Positions 34,881 through 44,462 of a DNA stretch of 62,354 nucleotides are shown here, one piece after another. Made by a program: the position numbers and the translations under genes. How positions within the stretch are numbered: the first letter of the stretch is position 1; each line of letters begins with the position of its first letter. This stretch comes from Prosthecobacter sp. GTDB lineage: Bacteria; Verrucomicrobiota; Verrucomicrobiia; Verrucomicrobiales; Verrucomicrobiaceae. Where the stretch lies: contig NZ_JACSRD010000167.1 of the NCBI RefSeq assembly GCF_014879935.1, forward strand, positions 1-62,354. Direction: 5' to 3'. The notes beneath the pieces were generated by a model. The model was given only the letters and a program-made list of their open reading frames with translations. It was not told the DNA's origin and ran no database searches.

Positions 34881-35093
34881 ATGTCGCTCACCGCTCTCAA
34901 AAAAGAAGTCTCGCGCCTGACTTTGGCCGAACGCATCGAACTGGCGGACTTCCTTGCCCGTAAAGAACGTGGCAGCCAGACGGCACGCCGTGCTCGCATT
35001 GACCGGCGGATGAAGGCGATGGATCGCGGGAGAAAATACACCGCGGAACATCTCATGGCGGTGCATCAGGCGCTCAAAGCAGTGGGAAAGTGA
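34881..35093 (+). CDS. Antitoxin of a ParE/RelE-type toxin-antitoxin module
   Basis: A protein of 70 aa, starting MSLTALKKEVSRLTLAERIE, predicted mostly helical and strongly basic in the middle (ARRARIDRRMKAMDRGRKY). The phrase LTLAERIELADFL resembles putative addiction-module components that precede ParE/RelE-like toxins. The stop is three bases before the toxin start, the usual arrangement, and the antitoxin would neutralise the toxin and repress the operon. The upstream in-frame start at 34848 overlaps no known element and is less likely. Confidence 0.65.
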   Translation: MSLTALKKEVSRLTLAERIELADFLARKERGSQTARRARIDRRMKAMDRGRKYTAEHLMAVHQALKAVGK

Positions 35094-35096
35094 CCC

Positions 35097-35348
35097 ATGC
35101 GCTACCGCTTCGTCATCGAGGATGAAGTGCTCGACGCCTTCATGCGTCTGCCTGCCCGCCGGCGGGAGCAGGTATTTCGCCACTTCCAGCGTATTGCTGA
35201 TGAAGCGCCGCTTCCAGGCGATGAGGATTTTCAGGACACGGCGGGCCGATGGATCATGCGACGCGAGTTTAATGCATGGACGATCTGGTTCTGGTATGAC
35301 GCTCCAGTCCATGAAGTCCGCATCGTTGATTTCCAGGCACGCCGTTAA
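35097..35348 (+). CDS. ParE/RelE-like toxin
   Basis: A protein of 83 aa with the ParE/RelE pattern: two N-terminal helices ([20 protein letters not shown] then HFQRIADE), followed by strands ending in [18 protein letters not shown] and [10 protein letters not shown]. The basic C-terminus and the strand pair fit ribosome-dependent mRNA interferases or gyrase poisons; which one cannot be told. It is preceded by a small basic protein three bases upstream, completing a toxin-antitoxin pair. The module lies between a hydrolase and an SDR in a catabolic run, consistent with an acquired island. Confidence 0.68.
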   Translation: MRYRFVIEDEVLDAFMRLPARRREQVFRHFQRIADEAPLPGDEDFQDTAGRWIMRREFNAWTIWFWYDAPVHEVRIVDFQARR

Positions 35349-35362
35349 CACCCCACACCCCG

Positions 35363-36112
35363 ATGAAAGCATTCTCTCTTGATGGCCACGCCGCCCTCGT
35401 GACCGGCTCGTCGCAAGGCATCGGCCTCGCAATGGGCAACACTTTGCAGGAAGCGGGAGCCAGTGTGGTGTTCCACGGGCTCCAGCCCTCGGTCGAAGGC
35501 ATCGCCAGCTATGTTTCGGCCGACCTGATGCAGAACGACGGCCCCCAACGGCTGGTCGAGGCCGCCTTCGCCCTCGAACCCGGCCTCGACACGCTCGTTT
35601 GCAATGCAGGCAGCTTCTTTGACCTCCCGTTTCTGGAAATGACTCGCGAGCGTTTTGACAAGACGATACAGCTCAATCTCGCGTCGGCCTTTTTCACGGC
35701 GCAGGCCTTTGCGAAGCGGCTCGTGGCCGAAAACCGTGGCGGCAGCATCGTGATCACGTCTTCGACGAACGGCTTTCAGGGCGAGATGGACTCCTGCGCC
35801 TATGACGCGAGCAAAGGGGCGCTCGTGATGCTGACGAAGTCGCTCGCGGTGTCGCTCGCGGATCATGGCATCCGCGTGAACGGCGTCGCCCCCGGGTTGA
35901 TCAAGACGCCGCTGACGGCGCAGTGGATGGAGTCGAAGGACCGATCGCTGCTCGATCACTACGAGAAAAAAATCCTGCTGCGCCGCGTCGGTGCGCCGGA
36001 GGATGTCGCTGGCGCAGTGACATTCCTTTGCTCGGCGGCGGCGAGTTACATCACGGGCGAGATCATCGTCATCGATGGCGGGCTGACGAGCTGCCAGATC
36101 GGCCGGATGTGA
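35363..36112 (+). CDS. SDR-family NAD(P)-dependent oxidoreductase
   Basis: A classical short-chain dehydrogenase/reductase of 249 aa. It has the cofactor loop [15 protein letters not shown] (NAG), the catalytic serine in VITSSTNG, the YDASK active-site motif and the C-terminal [15 protein letters not shown]. The acidic residue that selects NAD over NADP is not obvious; FHGLQ follows the second strand. It follows the toxin gene by 14 bp but is more likely a catabolic enzyme of the preceding cluster. The substrate is unknown, probably a sugar or sugar acid by context. Confidence 0.88.
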   Translation: MKAFSLDGHAALVTGSSQGIGLAMGNTLQEAGASVVFHGLQPSVEGIASYVSADLMQNDGPQRLVEAAFALEPGLDTLVCNAGSFFDLPFLEMTRERFDKTIQLNLASAFFTAQAFAKRLVAENRGGSIVITSSTNGFQGEMDSCAYDASKGALVMLTKSLAVSLADHGIRVNGVAPGLIKTPLTAQWMESKDRSLLDHYEKKILLRRVGAPEDVAGAVTFLCSAAASYITGEIIVIDGGLTSCQIGRM

Positions 36113-36130
36113 GCCGATCTGGCGAGGAGG

Positions 36131-39100
36131 TCAGCGAGTGACCTTTAAATGAAGGAAACGGGGCGGCCCTGAAAACGGAATGCTGGCTGTGGTGGTGCCG
36201 TCAGGCAGCGGGGTGCCTTGATCCACTCCCAAGGGACTCCAGTTGATGAGATCGTAGGAGGCTTCGACGACGTAGGTGACCTCGGGCCTGACGCGGCGAT
36301 ACGTGTAGGTGAACAGGGGCGATGCAGCCACGCCTTGGATTTGAGGACTGCTGATCATCGGGGAGAGATCGAGGGCATATTCGAGGAGGTTGCTGAGGCC
36401 ATCTCCATCCGGATCGTCAAGATAGCCCTGCTGTCCGACGGGCACGGCAGCGTTGTTGAGGAAGGTCACAAAGTTGTCCACGGGAGCACCGGGATCGGCG
36501 GGGATGGTGTCCACACCATTGAGAACGATGAGGCGGTTGGCGGTGACGCCGCGATAGGTGGTGAAGGCACCGCCGACCCACAGGCGGCCGAGGCTGTCCT
36601 GTGCGAGGCAGCTCACGGAGTTGCTAAAGCCGCTCCCCGCCGCGCTGGCATAGGCGGTGTTGAGCGTGCCGTTGCTGTTGAGCAGTGCCAAGGAGTTCGC
36701 GGTGGTGCTGTTGTAGCTGCTGAAGGCACCGGCGATGAAGTAGCCGCCATTCACGGCAAGCGAATCTGTGACGGTGGCATTCGCCATCGTGCCACTGGCG
36801 GGCCACGGCGTGACGAGCGTGCCGTTCGCCGTGATGCGCTGCACCGCGCCGCTGCTGCCGGTGAGGATCAGATCGGTCGAGGAAGGCACCGCGGCGATGG
36901 CGGTCACCGCGAGGCCGCCGCTGTAGGTGAAGGTGCCGTCTGCGGTGCCGTTCGCATTCAGGCGCACGAGGCCAATGCTAGTGCCGACGAGCAATTTCCC
37001 ATCGGTTAGCACCTGCACACAGTTCACACTGCTGGTGACGGCGGCGGTGAAGCCCGTGTCGCGGGTGCCATCGGCCGCGTTCAGGCGCACGAGGTAGTTG
37101 GCCCCGGTCGCGCCTGCGAAATTGGTGAAGCCACCGCCGACGAGCACGTTGTCGGAGGCATCGACGGTGACCACGCTCAGATTGGTCAGCGCCGCGCTGA
37201 GCTGGCTGTTGAAGCCGGTATCCAGCACTCCACTGGAGTCGATGCGGGCGATGCTAAAGCGCGAGACGTTGCCTCCGGTGGTGGCGAGCTGCACATAGTT
37301 CCCGACGAAGATAAAACGGCCCTGTGAGTCGCGCACGATGTCGGTGATGGTCACCGAGGCGGTGCTGTGCGGGAAATTGGTGTCCAAGGCGCCGGCGCTA
37401 TTGAAACGCGCCAGACCACGCCGCGTCACGGATGTGCTGCCCACGGGTATGAGACTGGTGAAGCTGCCCACCGTGATGAAGCCGCCGTCTGCAAGCGGGA
37501 TCACATCCAGGACCTGGTTGTTGTTAAATGACGGCAGCGTGAGGCCGGCGGGACTGGCGGCGTAAGCGGCGAAGGTCACAAGCACCGGCGTGGTCGTGAC
37601 CATGCCGAGGCCGTTCGTGATGCGCACGCCGTAGTAGGCCGTATCGGCGAGCGTGGGCGTGGATAGCGTGAGGCTGGGGCCGGTGGCTCCGGGGATGTCG
37701 GCGATGGGGCTGCTGGCAGTACCTTTGAACCACTGATACGTCAAAGTCGCTGCGCCACGGGCCTGCACGGTGAGTGTGCGGCTGAATCCGGCCTCGGAAA
37801 CGCCGCCGAGAGGCGCGGTGAGCACCTCGGGAGCACCGAGGTAGATCAGTTCGGCATCCACCGAGACAATCGTGCCGGAGACGGTGCTCGTGGCCTCGAC
37901 ATGATACAGGCCTTCATCGCCGGGGATGACGTTGGCGATGCTCAGCGTAGGTGAGGTGGCTCCGCTGACGCGTCCGACATTGCTCAACGGTGTGGTGCCT
38001 TTGAACCACTGCCACGTCACAGGCGAGGAAGCTGCGACACTCGCGGTGAAGGTGGCAGTCTGGCCGCCTTCGACCTGCGCGGTGACGGGATGGCTTTCAA
38101 ACGCCAGCGCAGGAAGATCGCCATTCAGAATGAGCAGCCGGCTGGCGGTGCTGCTGCCATAGGTCTGGCTGAAGCTGCCGCCGAGCCAGATGCGGCCGGA
38201 GGGCTGCACCAGGCAGGCGGTGACGGTGCTGCCGAGCGCTGCCGACGCGCTGAACGTAAGGTCTGCCGTGCCGTTTAGCAGCAGGCGTCCAGGGGAAGCC
38301 GTGGGCAGCGTAAAGGTGCCGTTGAGCACCAGTTTGCCATCAGCCTGCACATTGACCTTGTTCACCGCGCCATTCAGCGAAGGTGTGAAGCTGGTGTCCT
38401 CTGTGCCGGTGGCGGTGGAGTAGCGGCGCAGGTAGGGCGAGCCCTGCCAGCCCATGTAAAACTGGCTGCCATCCGGCGTGAGCGCGAGATCATTCCCGAT
38501 GCCAAACGGCCCGGAGAAGCCCGCCGCCGCTGTTCCGGCCGCCGTGATGCGCTGGACGCTGAAGTTGCTGCCGGAGATGAGGAAATCTCCTCCCGCGAGC
38601 GGCTGGATGCGGAAGACAGTGCTTGTCATGGAAAGAGTGAAGGCGGTGTCGAGCGTGCCATCGCTGTTCACGCGGGTGAGATACTGCCTTCCAGCGCCGG
38701 TGAGGCCGTTCCAGTTGGTGAAGGCACCTCCGACGTAAATTTTGCCGGTGGCACTGTCGATCCCAAACGACGTGACCTGGCCGCCAGGGCCGGTTCCTGG
38801 GTCAAAAGTCGTGTCGAGCGTGAAATCGGCGTTCAGGCGGGCGAGACGGTTGCGCGTGAATCCATTCACGGTGGTGAACTGGCCGCCGATGAGCCACTTG
38901 CCGTCGTTTTGCCGCGCGATGGCGTTGATGGCACTATTGGCGTTCACGTTCGGATTCGTGTCGTAGGCTCCATCCGGCCTCACGAGGGCCAGCGAGGTGT
39001 TGTTGTTGCTCGTGCTGCCTGCGCCGCCAGTGAAATTCATCACACTGGACCCGCCGACGAGCACGCGTCCGTCCGGCAGCGAGTAGAGCGCGGTAACAAA

Positions 39101-42100
39101 ACTGCTCGCGGTGATGCTGGCGAGAGCGGGCACGCGTTCATACGGCACCGGTTTGACGAGGAGGAAGACCGGCGTGGTCGTCGCAGTGCCGAGTCCGTTC
39201 GTCACGGTGAGCGTGTAGCTGCCAGTATCGGTCGCGAGAGCACCGGTGAAGGTCAGCGTGGCCGTCGTGGCACCGCTGATGCGGCCGCCATCGGTCACGA
39301 TGACGCCATCGCGCCTCCAAACATACGTCGCGGGTGCCTGCGCATACACTTGAGCGCTGAGCGAGGTGTTTTGGCCCGCGTAGATCGTCGTCGCGACCGG
39401 CGGCGCATGCACCACGGGCGCTCCGAGCACGTAAACATGCGCCACGGCGGAGGTGAGCGTGGTCGCGCCGGTGACTTGCACGGTGTAGTCGGCGTCATCG
39501 GCCGTGGTGGCGTTGCTGAGCGTCAAAACGGCCGTGGTGGCTCCGGAGACGTTTCCGCCATCGCTCAGCAGCGATCCGTTTTTGAACCACTGGAAGGTCA
39601 AGCCGCTGCCAAAGGTGCCGACACCGAGATACGCCGTGTCTCCAGGCGCGACGCCGGTGGTGGCGGGTTGCGTGACGATGCCCGGCGTGAGTGGATCTCC
39701 ATTCAGACGCACTACACCGGAGGTGGCGACGCTGTTGAAGGAGGAAAACAGCCCCGCGATCCAAACCGATCCATCGGGTGCCACCGTGAGCACACGCGCA
39801 TCCGCATCCGGCCCGGTGCCGATGGAGAAGGTGCTGTCACCATCGCTGGAGCCGGGAGTCGGGAACGGATTCGTGCCGAGCAAACGGAAGACACGGCCCG
39901 TGCCCGAGGTGCCGGTGCGTGTGGCGAGAATTTTGCCGCCGGGCGCCTGCGCGATCTGGAAGACCTGATCGGTGCCCGCGATGTTGGAGATCTGCGAGCC
40001 GGTGTTGGAGAGCTCGATGAGCGTGGTGGTGCCGCCCATGGCGAGCAGCACACGTCCATCCGCGAGCACGAGCAGGTCATTCGGCGTCGTGGTGCCGCCA
40101 AGCGAGCCGGTGTAGGCGGCATCACGCGTGCCATCCGTGTTCAAGCGGCCGAGGCGCGAGGCAGCCGAGCCAGCCAGCGAGCTGAAAAAGCCGGCGACGA
40201 TGAGTTTGTCATCCGGCTGCACGGCGAGGGCGAGCACCGTGTTGTTCACGGCCGGTGCGTAGCCGGAATCGATCGCTCCAGTGGAGCTCAGGCGTGCGAT
40301 ATAGGACGCTCCGCCCAAATAAATGCGTCCGAGCGAGTCGAAGGCGAAATCATTGATCACCACAGCCGGGATGGAGCTGCCAAGCGCCGTGGTGAAGGCG
40401 GTATCGACGGTGCCGTCGGCATTCAGACGGCGCACGCGGCCGGTGAAGGAACCTGCGATCAAAATTTTGCCATCGGACTGCTTCGCCATCGCGGTGATGT
40501 TCGCGCCGGGCGCGTAGGTGTAGCTGGTGTCCGTGCTACCGTCCGGTTTCACGCGGATGAGGTAGGACTGCGGCACATTCGCGACCGCATTCGCGGTGAA
40601 TGAACCACCGATGTAGGCGTGACCATCATTTCCGACGACGATGCCAGTTGGCGCGGAACCGAAGGCCGGACGTCCGAGCGTCGCCTGCCCTGCCGCGGGC
40701 CTGCCGGGCTGCGGACGCACCGAGACGAGCGACGGCGTGCTCAAATACGTGCCGGAGGCATTCGTCACGCGCACATGATACACGCCGCCATTCGCCAACA
40801 GAGCCGCAGGCACGCTGTAAGTCGCCGAAGTGGCTCCGCTGATGGCCACGCCATTGAGATACCATTGATAAGACAGCGCGGAGGGACTCGTGGCGGCCAC
40901 GCTAAGCGTTAGCGCCTGCGATTCATACAGCGCGGTGGAGGCCACAGGCTGCGTGTTGATCGTCACGGGCGTGTCGTCGTCGATCAAAGTGACCGTCGCC
41001 GGTGCTCCAGCGCCCGCAGGGCCGCTTGGATTGCTCAGCGCGATGGTGAAGACACGATTCGCGTGAATGGAGGCATTGTTGAGCTTCGTGATGGTGATCG
41101 TTTTGTCAGCGGCGTCGCCCGCGGCCCAGGTGGCGGTGCCATTCGCGGCAACATAGTCCACACCGGCGGTCGCGGTGCCATCCACCGTCGCCCAGTCGAT
41201 GGATGCGGCCTGCGTGCTGTCGCCGTAGCGTTTCAGCGTCAGCGTGAGCGTCGCAGCCTCTTCCAGCGTGGTCACACGCGGCGGCGCAAAGCCCAGCGTG
41301 CCGATTTGCGGGTTCCCCACGATCAGCGCGGCGGAATTCCGCGCCACGCCTTTATAAGAGGTGAATCCGCCCGCGATGAAAATCTCGCCCGTGGTGGTGT
41401 AACGCGCTGCATTCACCGAAACCGCGCCACCAGCGATGCCTGTGCCAGCGGAGAAGCTGCTGTCGATGGAGCCATCGAGATTCACACGCATCACCCCGGC
41501 CTGCGTGTTGCCATTCACCGTGGTGAAAGCACCAAACACAAACAAACGGCCATCGCGATAGATCACGCCGTTCGGATTCCCATTCAGCACGCCCGTGGCG
41601 AATTGAAACGTGGTGTCGCGGGTGCCGTCCGCATTCAGGATGGCCAGGTAACGCTGCCCCGGCGTGAAGAAGTCCGTGTTAAACCGCGCCGAGACCGCGA
41701 GGCGGCCATCCGGCAGCACATCGAGGCCGTTCACCCAGTTGCTGGTGCCAAAGTCGATGCTGCCATTCGTGCCAAACGTCGTGTCGATGGTCCCGTTGGA
41801 GTTCAAGCGCGTCAGTCGGTAGGTTCCGCTGGAAGTGCTGCCGTGGCGATGACTGATGAGCACCTTTCCATCCGCGAGCTCGCGAATGAGCACCACCGTG
41901 GCTCCCGTGCCTGCGGCGATCGTGTTCACCGTGGGCACCCAGGTCGCGTCGGTCGTGCCATCGGCGTTGAAACGCTGGATGCCGTTCGTGGAGGTCGCCG
42001 CGGCGGAGGTGCCAACGTAGAATTTAGCCGAGTTACCGAGCGCCAGCGCGGTGACCGGCCCGTTCACAAACACCGACCACGTGGAGTCGATGGTGCCGGT

Positions 42101-44341
42101 GGCGTCATTGTTGACGCGGAAAATTCGGGTGCTGAGATTCGACGTCGTGTTGCTCGGCAGGTGTGTGTAGGGGATGGAAAGATTGCCCGCGACGATCGCC
42201 CGTCCGTCCGGCATGGCCAGCACCGACGTGCCGCCGCTGACATTGATGCCGAAGCTCGTGGTGGGCTCCAAAACACCATCCGTGCCCAGGCGACGCAGCG
42301 CCGTTGTGGAGAGCATCAAGTAGCGCCCGGCACTGTCGATGCTCACGCCATGCGCAGTGGTCACGATGGGTGTGCCCGAGCCCGGCGCGAACGCATTCAC
42401 GATGGAGCCTGCGGGGATCGAGATCGACACCACCGCGGTGCCGCTGTTCGTGAAGCCGTTCGCATTCGTCACCACCGCGCGGTAGGTGCCCGCATGCGTC
42501 GCCGCGCTGGCATTGGTGACGGTGTAAGTGGTGCTCGTGGCCCCGGGGATGTCCGTGAAGCCGGAGCCGGTGTCGATCTGCCACTTCACCGTGGCGCTCA
42601 GCACGCTGTCAAAGGCCGTGCTCAGCGTGAAGCTGGCCCCTTGCTCCAAACTGACCGCCTGCGGATTCAGCGTGATGAATGGCAAGGCATCGTCATCGAG
42701 GATCGTGACCAGCGTGGACGTGCCCGCACCCGGCAGGAAGGCACCGCCCGTCGGCGAACTCAGCGTCACGGTGAACGTGCGCGCGCCATCCTGCGCCGCG
42801 TCCTGCAAAATCGGCACCGTGATCGTTTTCAGGCTGCCATCGCCATCCGCCCAATTCAGCGTGCCGCTCACCGCCGTGTAGTCCGTGCCTTCCACCGCGG
42901 AGCCCGCGGTGATCGAATAAGAAACGCCCACTGCGCCCGTCAGCCCGGTGAAACGCGAAACCGAGAGCTCCACGGTGCCCGCATTCTCCGCCGTCAATCG
43001 TGTCGCGGAAACCATGCGCAACGTGCCCGGCTGTCCCGGCGCGTATTCATTCGTGATGCGCGCCAGATTGTAGCTTTCCACCGCCGTGTCGATGATGTGG
43101 TCAAACCAGCCGCCGATCACGAGCTTGCCATCCGGCTGCACCGCGAAGGAATAGGTGTGCGTGAGATACTGACCCTGCACCAGCGTGTAGGGCGGCACCG
43201 CCAGCGCCGCGTCCAACGTGCCATCCGCATTCAGCCGCGCGATCGAGGCCCGCGGCTGGTTGTTCCAGCGATTGAAGATACCACCGACCAAAATCGTGCC
43301 GTCCGGCTGCAGCGCGAGCTCGCCACCGGTCCAGCCATTTGGCCCGCTGCCCACATTCGCCATGAAGGCCGTGTTCACGCTGCCGCTCGCGTTCAAGCAC
43401 GCGAAATTCAGGTTCGCCGTCGTCCCGGGAAAGGTGAAATCACCGCCGATCAAAATGCGGCCGTCCGGCAGCACCAGCAGCTCGTCGATGTCGCCAAACT
43501 CCAGCGCCCAGTTTGCGGTGAAGGACTGATCGAGCGTGCCGTCCGCGTTCAGACGCACCAACAACGGCGTTCCACCACCACCCGGCTTGGTCAGCGCCCC
43601 CGCCACGAGGATTTTGCCATCCGGCAGCACCGCGAGATCCTGCACCGCGTTGCTATTTGCCAGCGACACGTTCACGTTGTTGCAGAAGGTCGTGTCCCGC
43701 GCCCCGAGGCTGTCAACGCGCACGAGATTCGCCGCCGCGAAGACGCTGCCGGAGGTCATTCGATTGAAAGCACCGCCGACAAGCACTTTGCCGTCCGCCT
43801 GCTCCGCGATCGCCAGCACGTATCGCACGCCAAAGGCGACGCTGTTCGACACGCCGCCGAAATCGAAGCCCGAGTCGAGCGATCCATCCGCATTCAGCCG
43901 CATGATGCCGCTGCGCGAGGTGCTCTGGTAGCTTTGGAACACGCCGCCGACGTACATTTTGTCGCCAGCGACCACGAGGATCTTGTTCACCTCCGTCTGG
44001 CCCTGCGTGTCCGCCAGCGTCGAGGCGAACGCATTGAAACCCGAATCAAACGTGCCGTCCGCATTCAACCGCTTCAGCGAAGTCATCGCCGAACCCGCCG
44101 GCGGAGCCTGATAACGCGAGACATTCCCGCCCACGATGATTTTGCCATCCGACTGCAGCGCGACCGCATTCACCGCGCCTGTGCCTCCGCTGAAGGATGG
44201 ATACGAATCCGGAGTGATCCCCGGGCTGATCGTCGTCGTGAAAGCCGGGTCCAGAGTCGGGTCAGTCGCCCATCCAGTCACTGGCATCAGAATTGAAACA
44301 ACAAAACCAAGCAACGAACGAAGGGATATGGAGAGTCTCAT
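36131..44341 (-). CDS. Giant secreted delta-60 repeat / Calx-beta / Ig-like surface protein
   Basis: About 2736 aa. The signal peptide (MRLSISLRSLLGFVVSILMP, ending GWA) sets the start at 44341; ATGs at 44404 and 44449 would put 21-36 residues before it. Five blocks of delta-60 repeats (pattern RLNADGTxDxxF and LPDGRILVGG), likely beta-propellers, are separated by linkers. The first two linkers each contain a Calx-beta domain (about residues 437-550 and 1014-1124, both ending in IDDD/LDDD) plus an Ig-like domain; the later two linkers hold paired Ig-like domains. The C-terminus has a thrombospondin-3-type calcium loop (DPDGDGLSNLLEYALDLSP) and a small domain with VVEASYDLINW. This suggests an adhesin or cell-surface scaffold. 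The exact role is unknown. Confidence 0.88.
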   Translation of the reverse strand: MRLSISLRSLLGFVVSILMPVTGWATDPTLDPAFTTTISPGITPDSYPSFSGGTGAVNAVALQSDGKIIVGGNVSRYQAPPAGSAMTSLKRLNADGTFDSGFNAFASTLADTQGQTEVNKILVVAGDKMYVGGVFQSYQSTSRSGIMRLNADGSLDSGFDFGGVSNSVAFGVRYVLAIAEQADGKVLVGGAFNRMTSGSVFAAANLVRVDSLGARDTTFCNNVNVSLANSNAVQDLAVLPDGKILVAGALTKPGGGGTPLLVRLNADGTLDQSFTANWALEFGDIDELLVLPDGRILIGGDFTFPGTTANLNFACLNASGSVNTAFMANVGSGPNGWTGGELALQPDGTILVGGIFNRWNNQPRASIARLNADGTLDAALAVPPYTLVQGQYLTHTYSFAVQPDGKLVIGGWFDHIIDTAVESYNLARITNEYAPGQPGTLRMVSATRLTAENAGTVELSVSRFTGLTGAVGVSYSITAGSAVEGTDYTAVSGTLNWADGDGSLKTITVPILQDAAQDGARTFTVTLSSPTGGAFLPGAGTSTLVTILDDDALPFITLNPQAVSLEQGASFTLSTAFDSVLSATVKWQIDTGSGFTDIPGATSTTYTVTNASAATHAGTYRAVVTNANGFTNSGTAVVSISIPAGSIVNAFAPGSGTPIVTTAHGVSIDSAGRYLMLSTTALRRLGTDGVLEPTTSFGINVSGGTSVLAMPDGRAIVAGNLSIPYTHLPSNTTSNLSTRIFRVNNDATGTIDSTWSVFVNGPVTALALGNSAKFYVGTSAAATSTNGIQRFNADGTTDATWVPTVNTIAAGTGATVVLIRELADGKVLISHRHGSTSSGTYRLTRLNSNGTIDTTFGTNGSIDFGTSNWVNGLDVLPDGRLAVSARFNTDFFTPGQRYLAILNADGTRDTTFQFATGVLNGNPNGVIYRDGRLFVFGAFTTVNGNTQAGVMRVNLDGSIDSSFSAGTGIAGGAVSVNAARYTTTGEIFIAGGFTSYKGVARNSAALIVGNPQIGTLGFAPPRVTTLEEAATLTLTLKRYGDSTQAASIDWATVDGTATAGVDYVAANGTATWAAGDAADKTITITKLNNASIHANRVFTIALSNPSGPAGAGAPATVTLIDDDTPVTINTQPVASTALYESQALTLSVAATSPSALSYQWYLNGVAISGATSATYSVPAALLANGGVYHVRVTNASGTYLSTPSLVSVRPQPGRPAAGQATLGRPAFGSAPTGIVVGNDGHAYIGGSFTANAVANVPQSYLIRVKPDGSTDTSYTYAPGANITAMAKQSDGKILIAGSFTGRVRRLNADGTVDTAFTTALGSSIPAVVINDFAFDSLGRIYLGGASYIARLSSTGAIDSGYAPAVNNTVLALAVQPDDKLIVAGFFSSLAGSAASRLGRLNTDGTRDAAYTGSLGGTTTPNDLLVLADGRVLLAMGGTTTLIELSNTGSQISNIAGTDQVFQIAQAPGGKILATRTGTSGTGRVFRLLGTNPFPTPGSSDGDSTFSIGTGPDADARVLTVAPDGSVWIAGLFSSFNSVATSGVVRLNGDPLTPGIVTQPATTGVAPGDTAYLGVGTFGSGLTFQWFKNGSLLSDGGNVSGATTAVLTLSNATTADDADYTVQVTGATTLTSAVAHVYVLGAPVVHAPPVATTIYAGQNTSLSAQVYAQAPATYVWRRDGVIVTDGGRISGATTATLTFTGALATDTGSYTLTVTNGLGTATTTPVFLLVKPVPYERVPALASITASSFVTALYSLPDGRVLVGGSSVMNFTGGAGSTSNNNTSLALVRPDGAYDTNPNVNANSAINAIARQNDGKWLIGGQFTTVNGFTRNRLARLNADFTLDTTFDPGTGPGGQVTSFGIDSATGKIYVGGAFTNWNGLTGAGRQYLTRVNSDGTLDTAFTLSMTSTVFRIQPLAGGDFLISGSNFSVQRITAAGTAAAGFSGPFGIGNDLALTPDGSQFYMGWQGSPYLRRYSTATGTEDTSFTPSLNGAVNKVNVQADGKLVLNGTFTLPTASPGRLLLNGTADLTFSASAALGSTVTACLVQPSGRIWLGGSFSQTYGSSTASRLLILNGDLPALAFESHPVTAQVEGGQTATFTASVAASSPVTWQWFKGTTPLSNVGRVSGATSPTLSIANVIPGDEGLYHVEATSTVSGTIVSVDAELIYLGAPEVLTAPLGGVSEAGFSRTLTVQARGAATLTYQWFKGTASSPIADIPGATGPSLTLSTPTLADTAYYGVRITNGLGMVTTTPVLVTFAAYAASPAGLTLPSFNNNQVLDVIPLADGGFITVGSFTSLIPVGSTSVTRRGLARFNSAGALDTNFPHSTASVTITDIVRDSQGRFIFVGNYVQLATTGGNVSRFSIARIDSSGVLDTGFNSQLSAALTNLSVVTVDASDNVLVGGGFTNFAGATGANYLVRLNAADGTRDTGFTAAVTSSVNCVQVLTDGKLLVGTSIGLVRLNANGTADGTFTYSGGLAVTAIAAVPSSTDLILTGSSGAVQRITANGTLVTPWPASGTMANATVTDSLAVNGGYFIAGAFSSYNSTTANSLALLNSNGTLNTAYASAAGSGFSNSVSCLAQDSLGRLWVGGAFTTYRGVTANRLIVLNGVDTIPADPGAPVDNFVTFLNNAAVPVGQQGYLDDPDGDGLSNLLEYALDLSPMISSPQIQGVAASPLFTYTYRRVRPEVTYVVEASYDLINWSPLGVDQGTPLPDGTTTASIPFSGPPRFLHLKVTR

Positions 44342-44462
44342 GAAAAATGGCAGGCGAGCCAGTAGCAGGAAACGAACCAGCTTCAATCTCCGGAGATGAG
44401 CCATTTGTGATCTGAACAGGACCACAATTGCACAGGCGCAGTCGCTCAATCCAACATCTCAC

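Noticed and set aside
36129..36146. Five-base-pair hairpin at the SDR/delta-60 convergence (GGTCA/TGACC then TTT)
   Set aside because: The stem is too short and the T-tract too weak to claim termination.
41063..44296. Open frame of more than 1000 codons on the plus strand antisense to the delta-60 gene
   Set aside because: It is a GC-driven shadow: arginine/glycine/alanine-rich with no domain, and the opposite strand encodes an evident repeat protein over its whole length.
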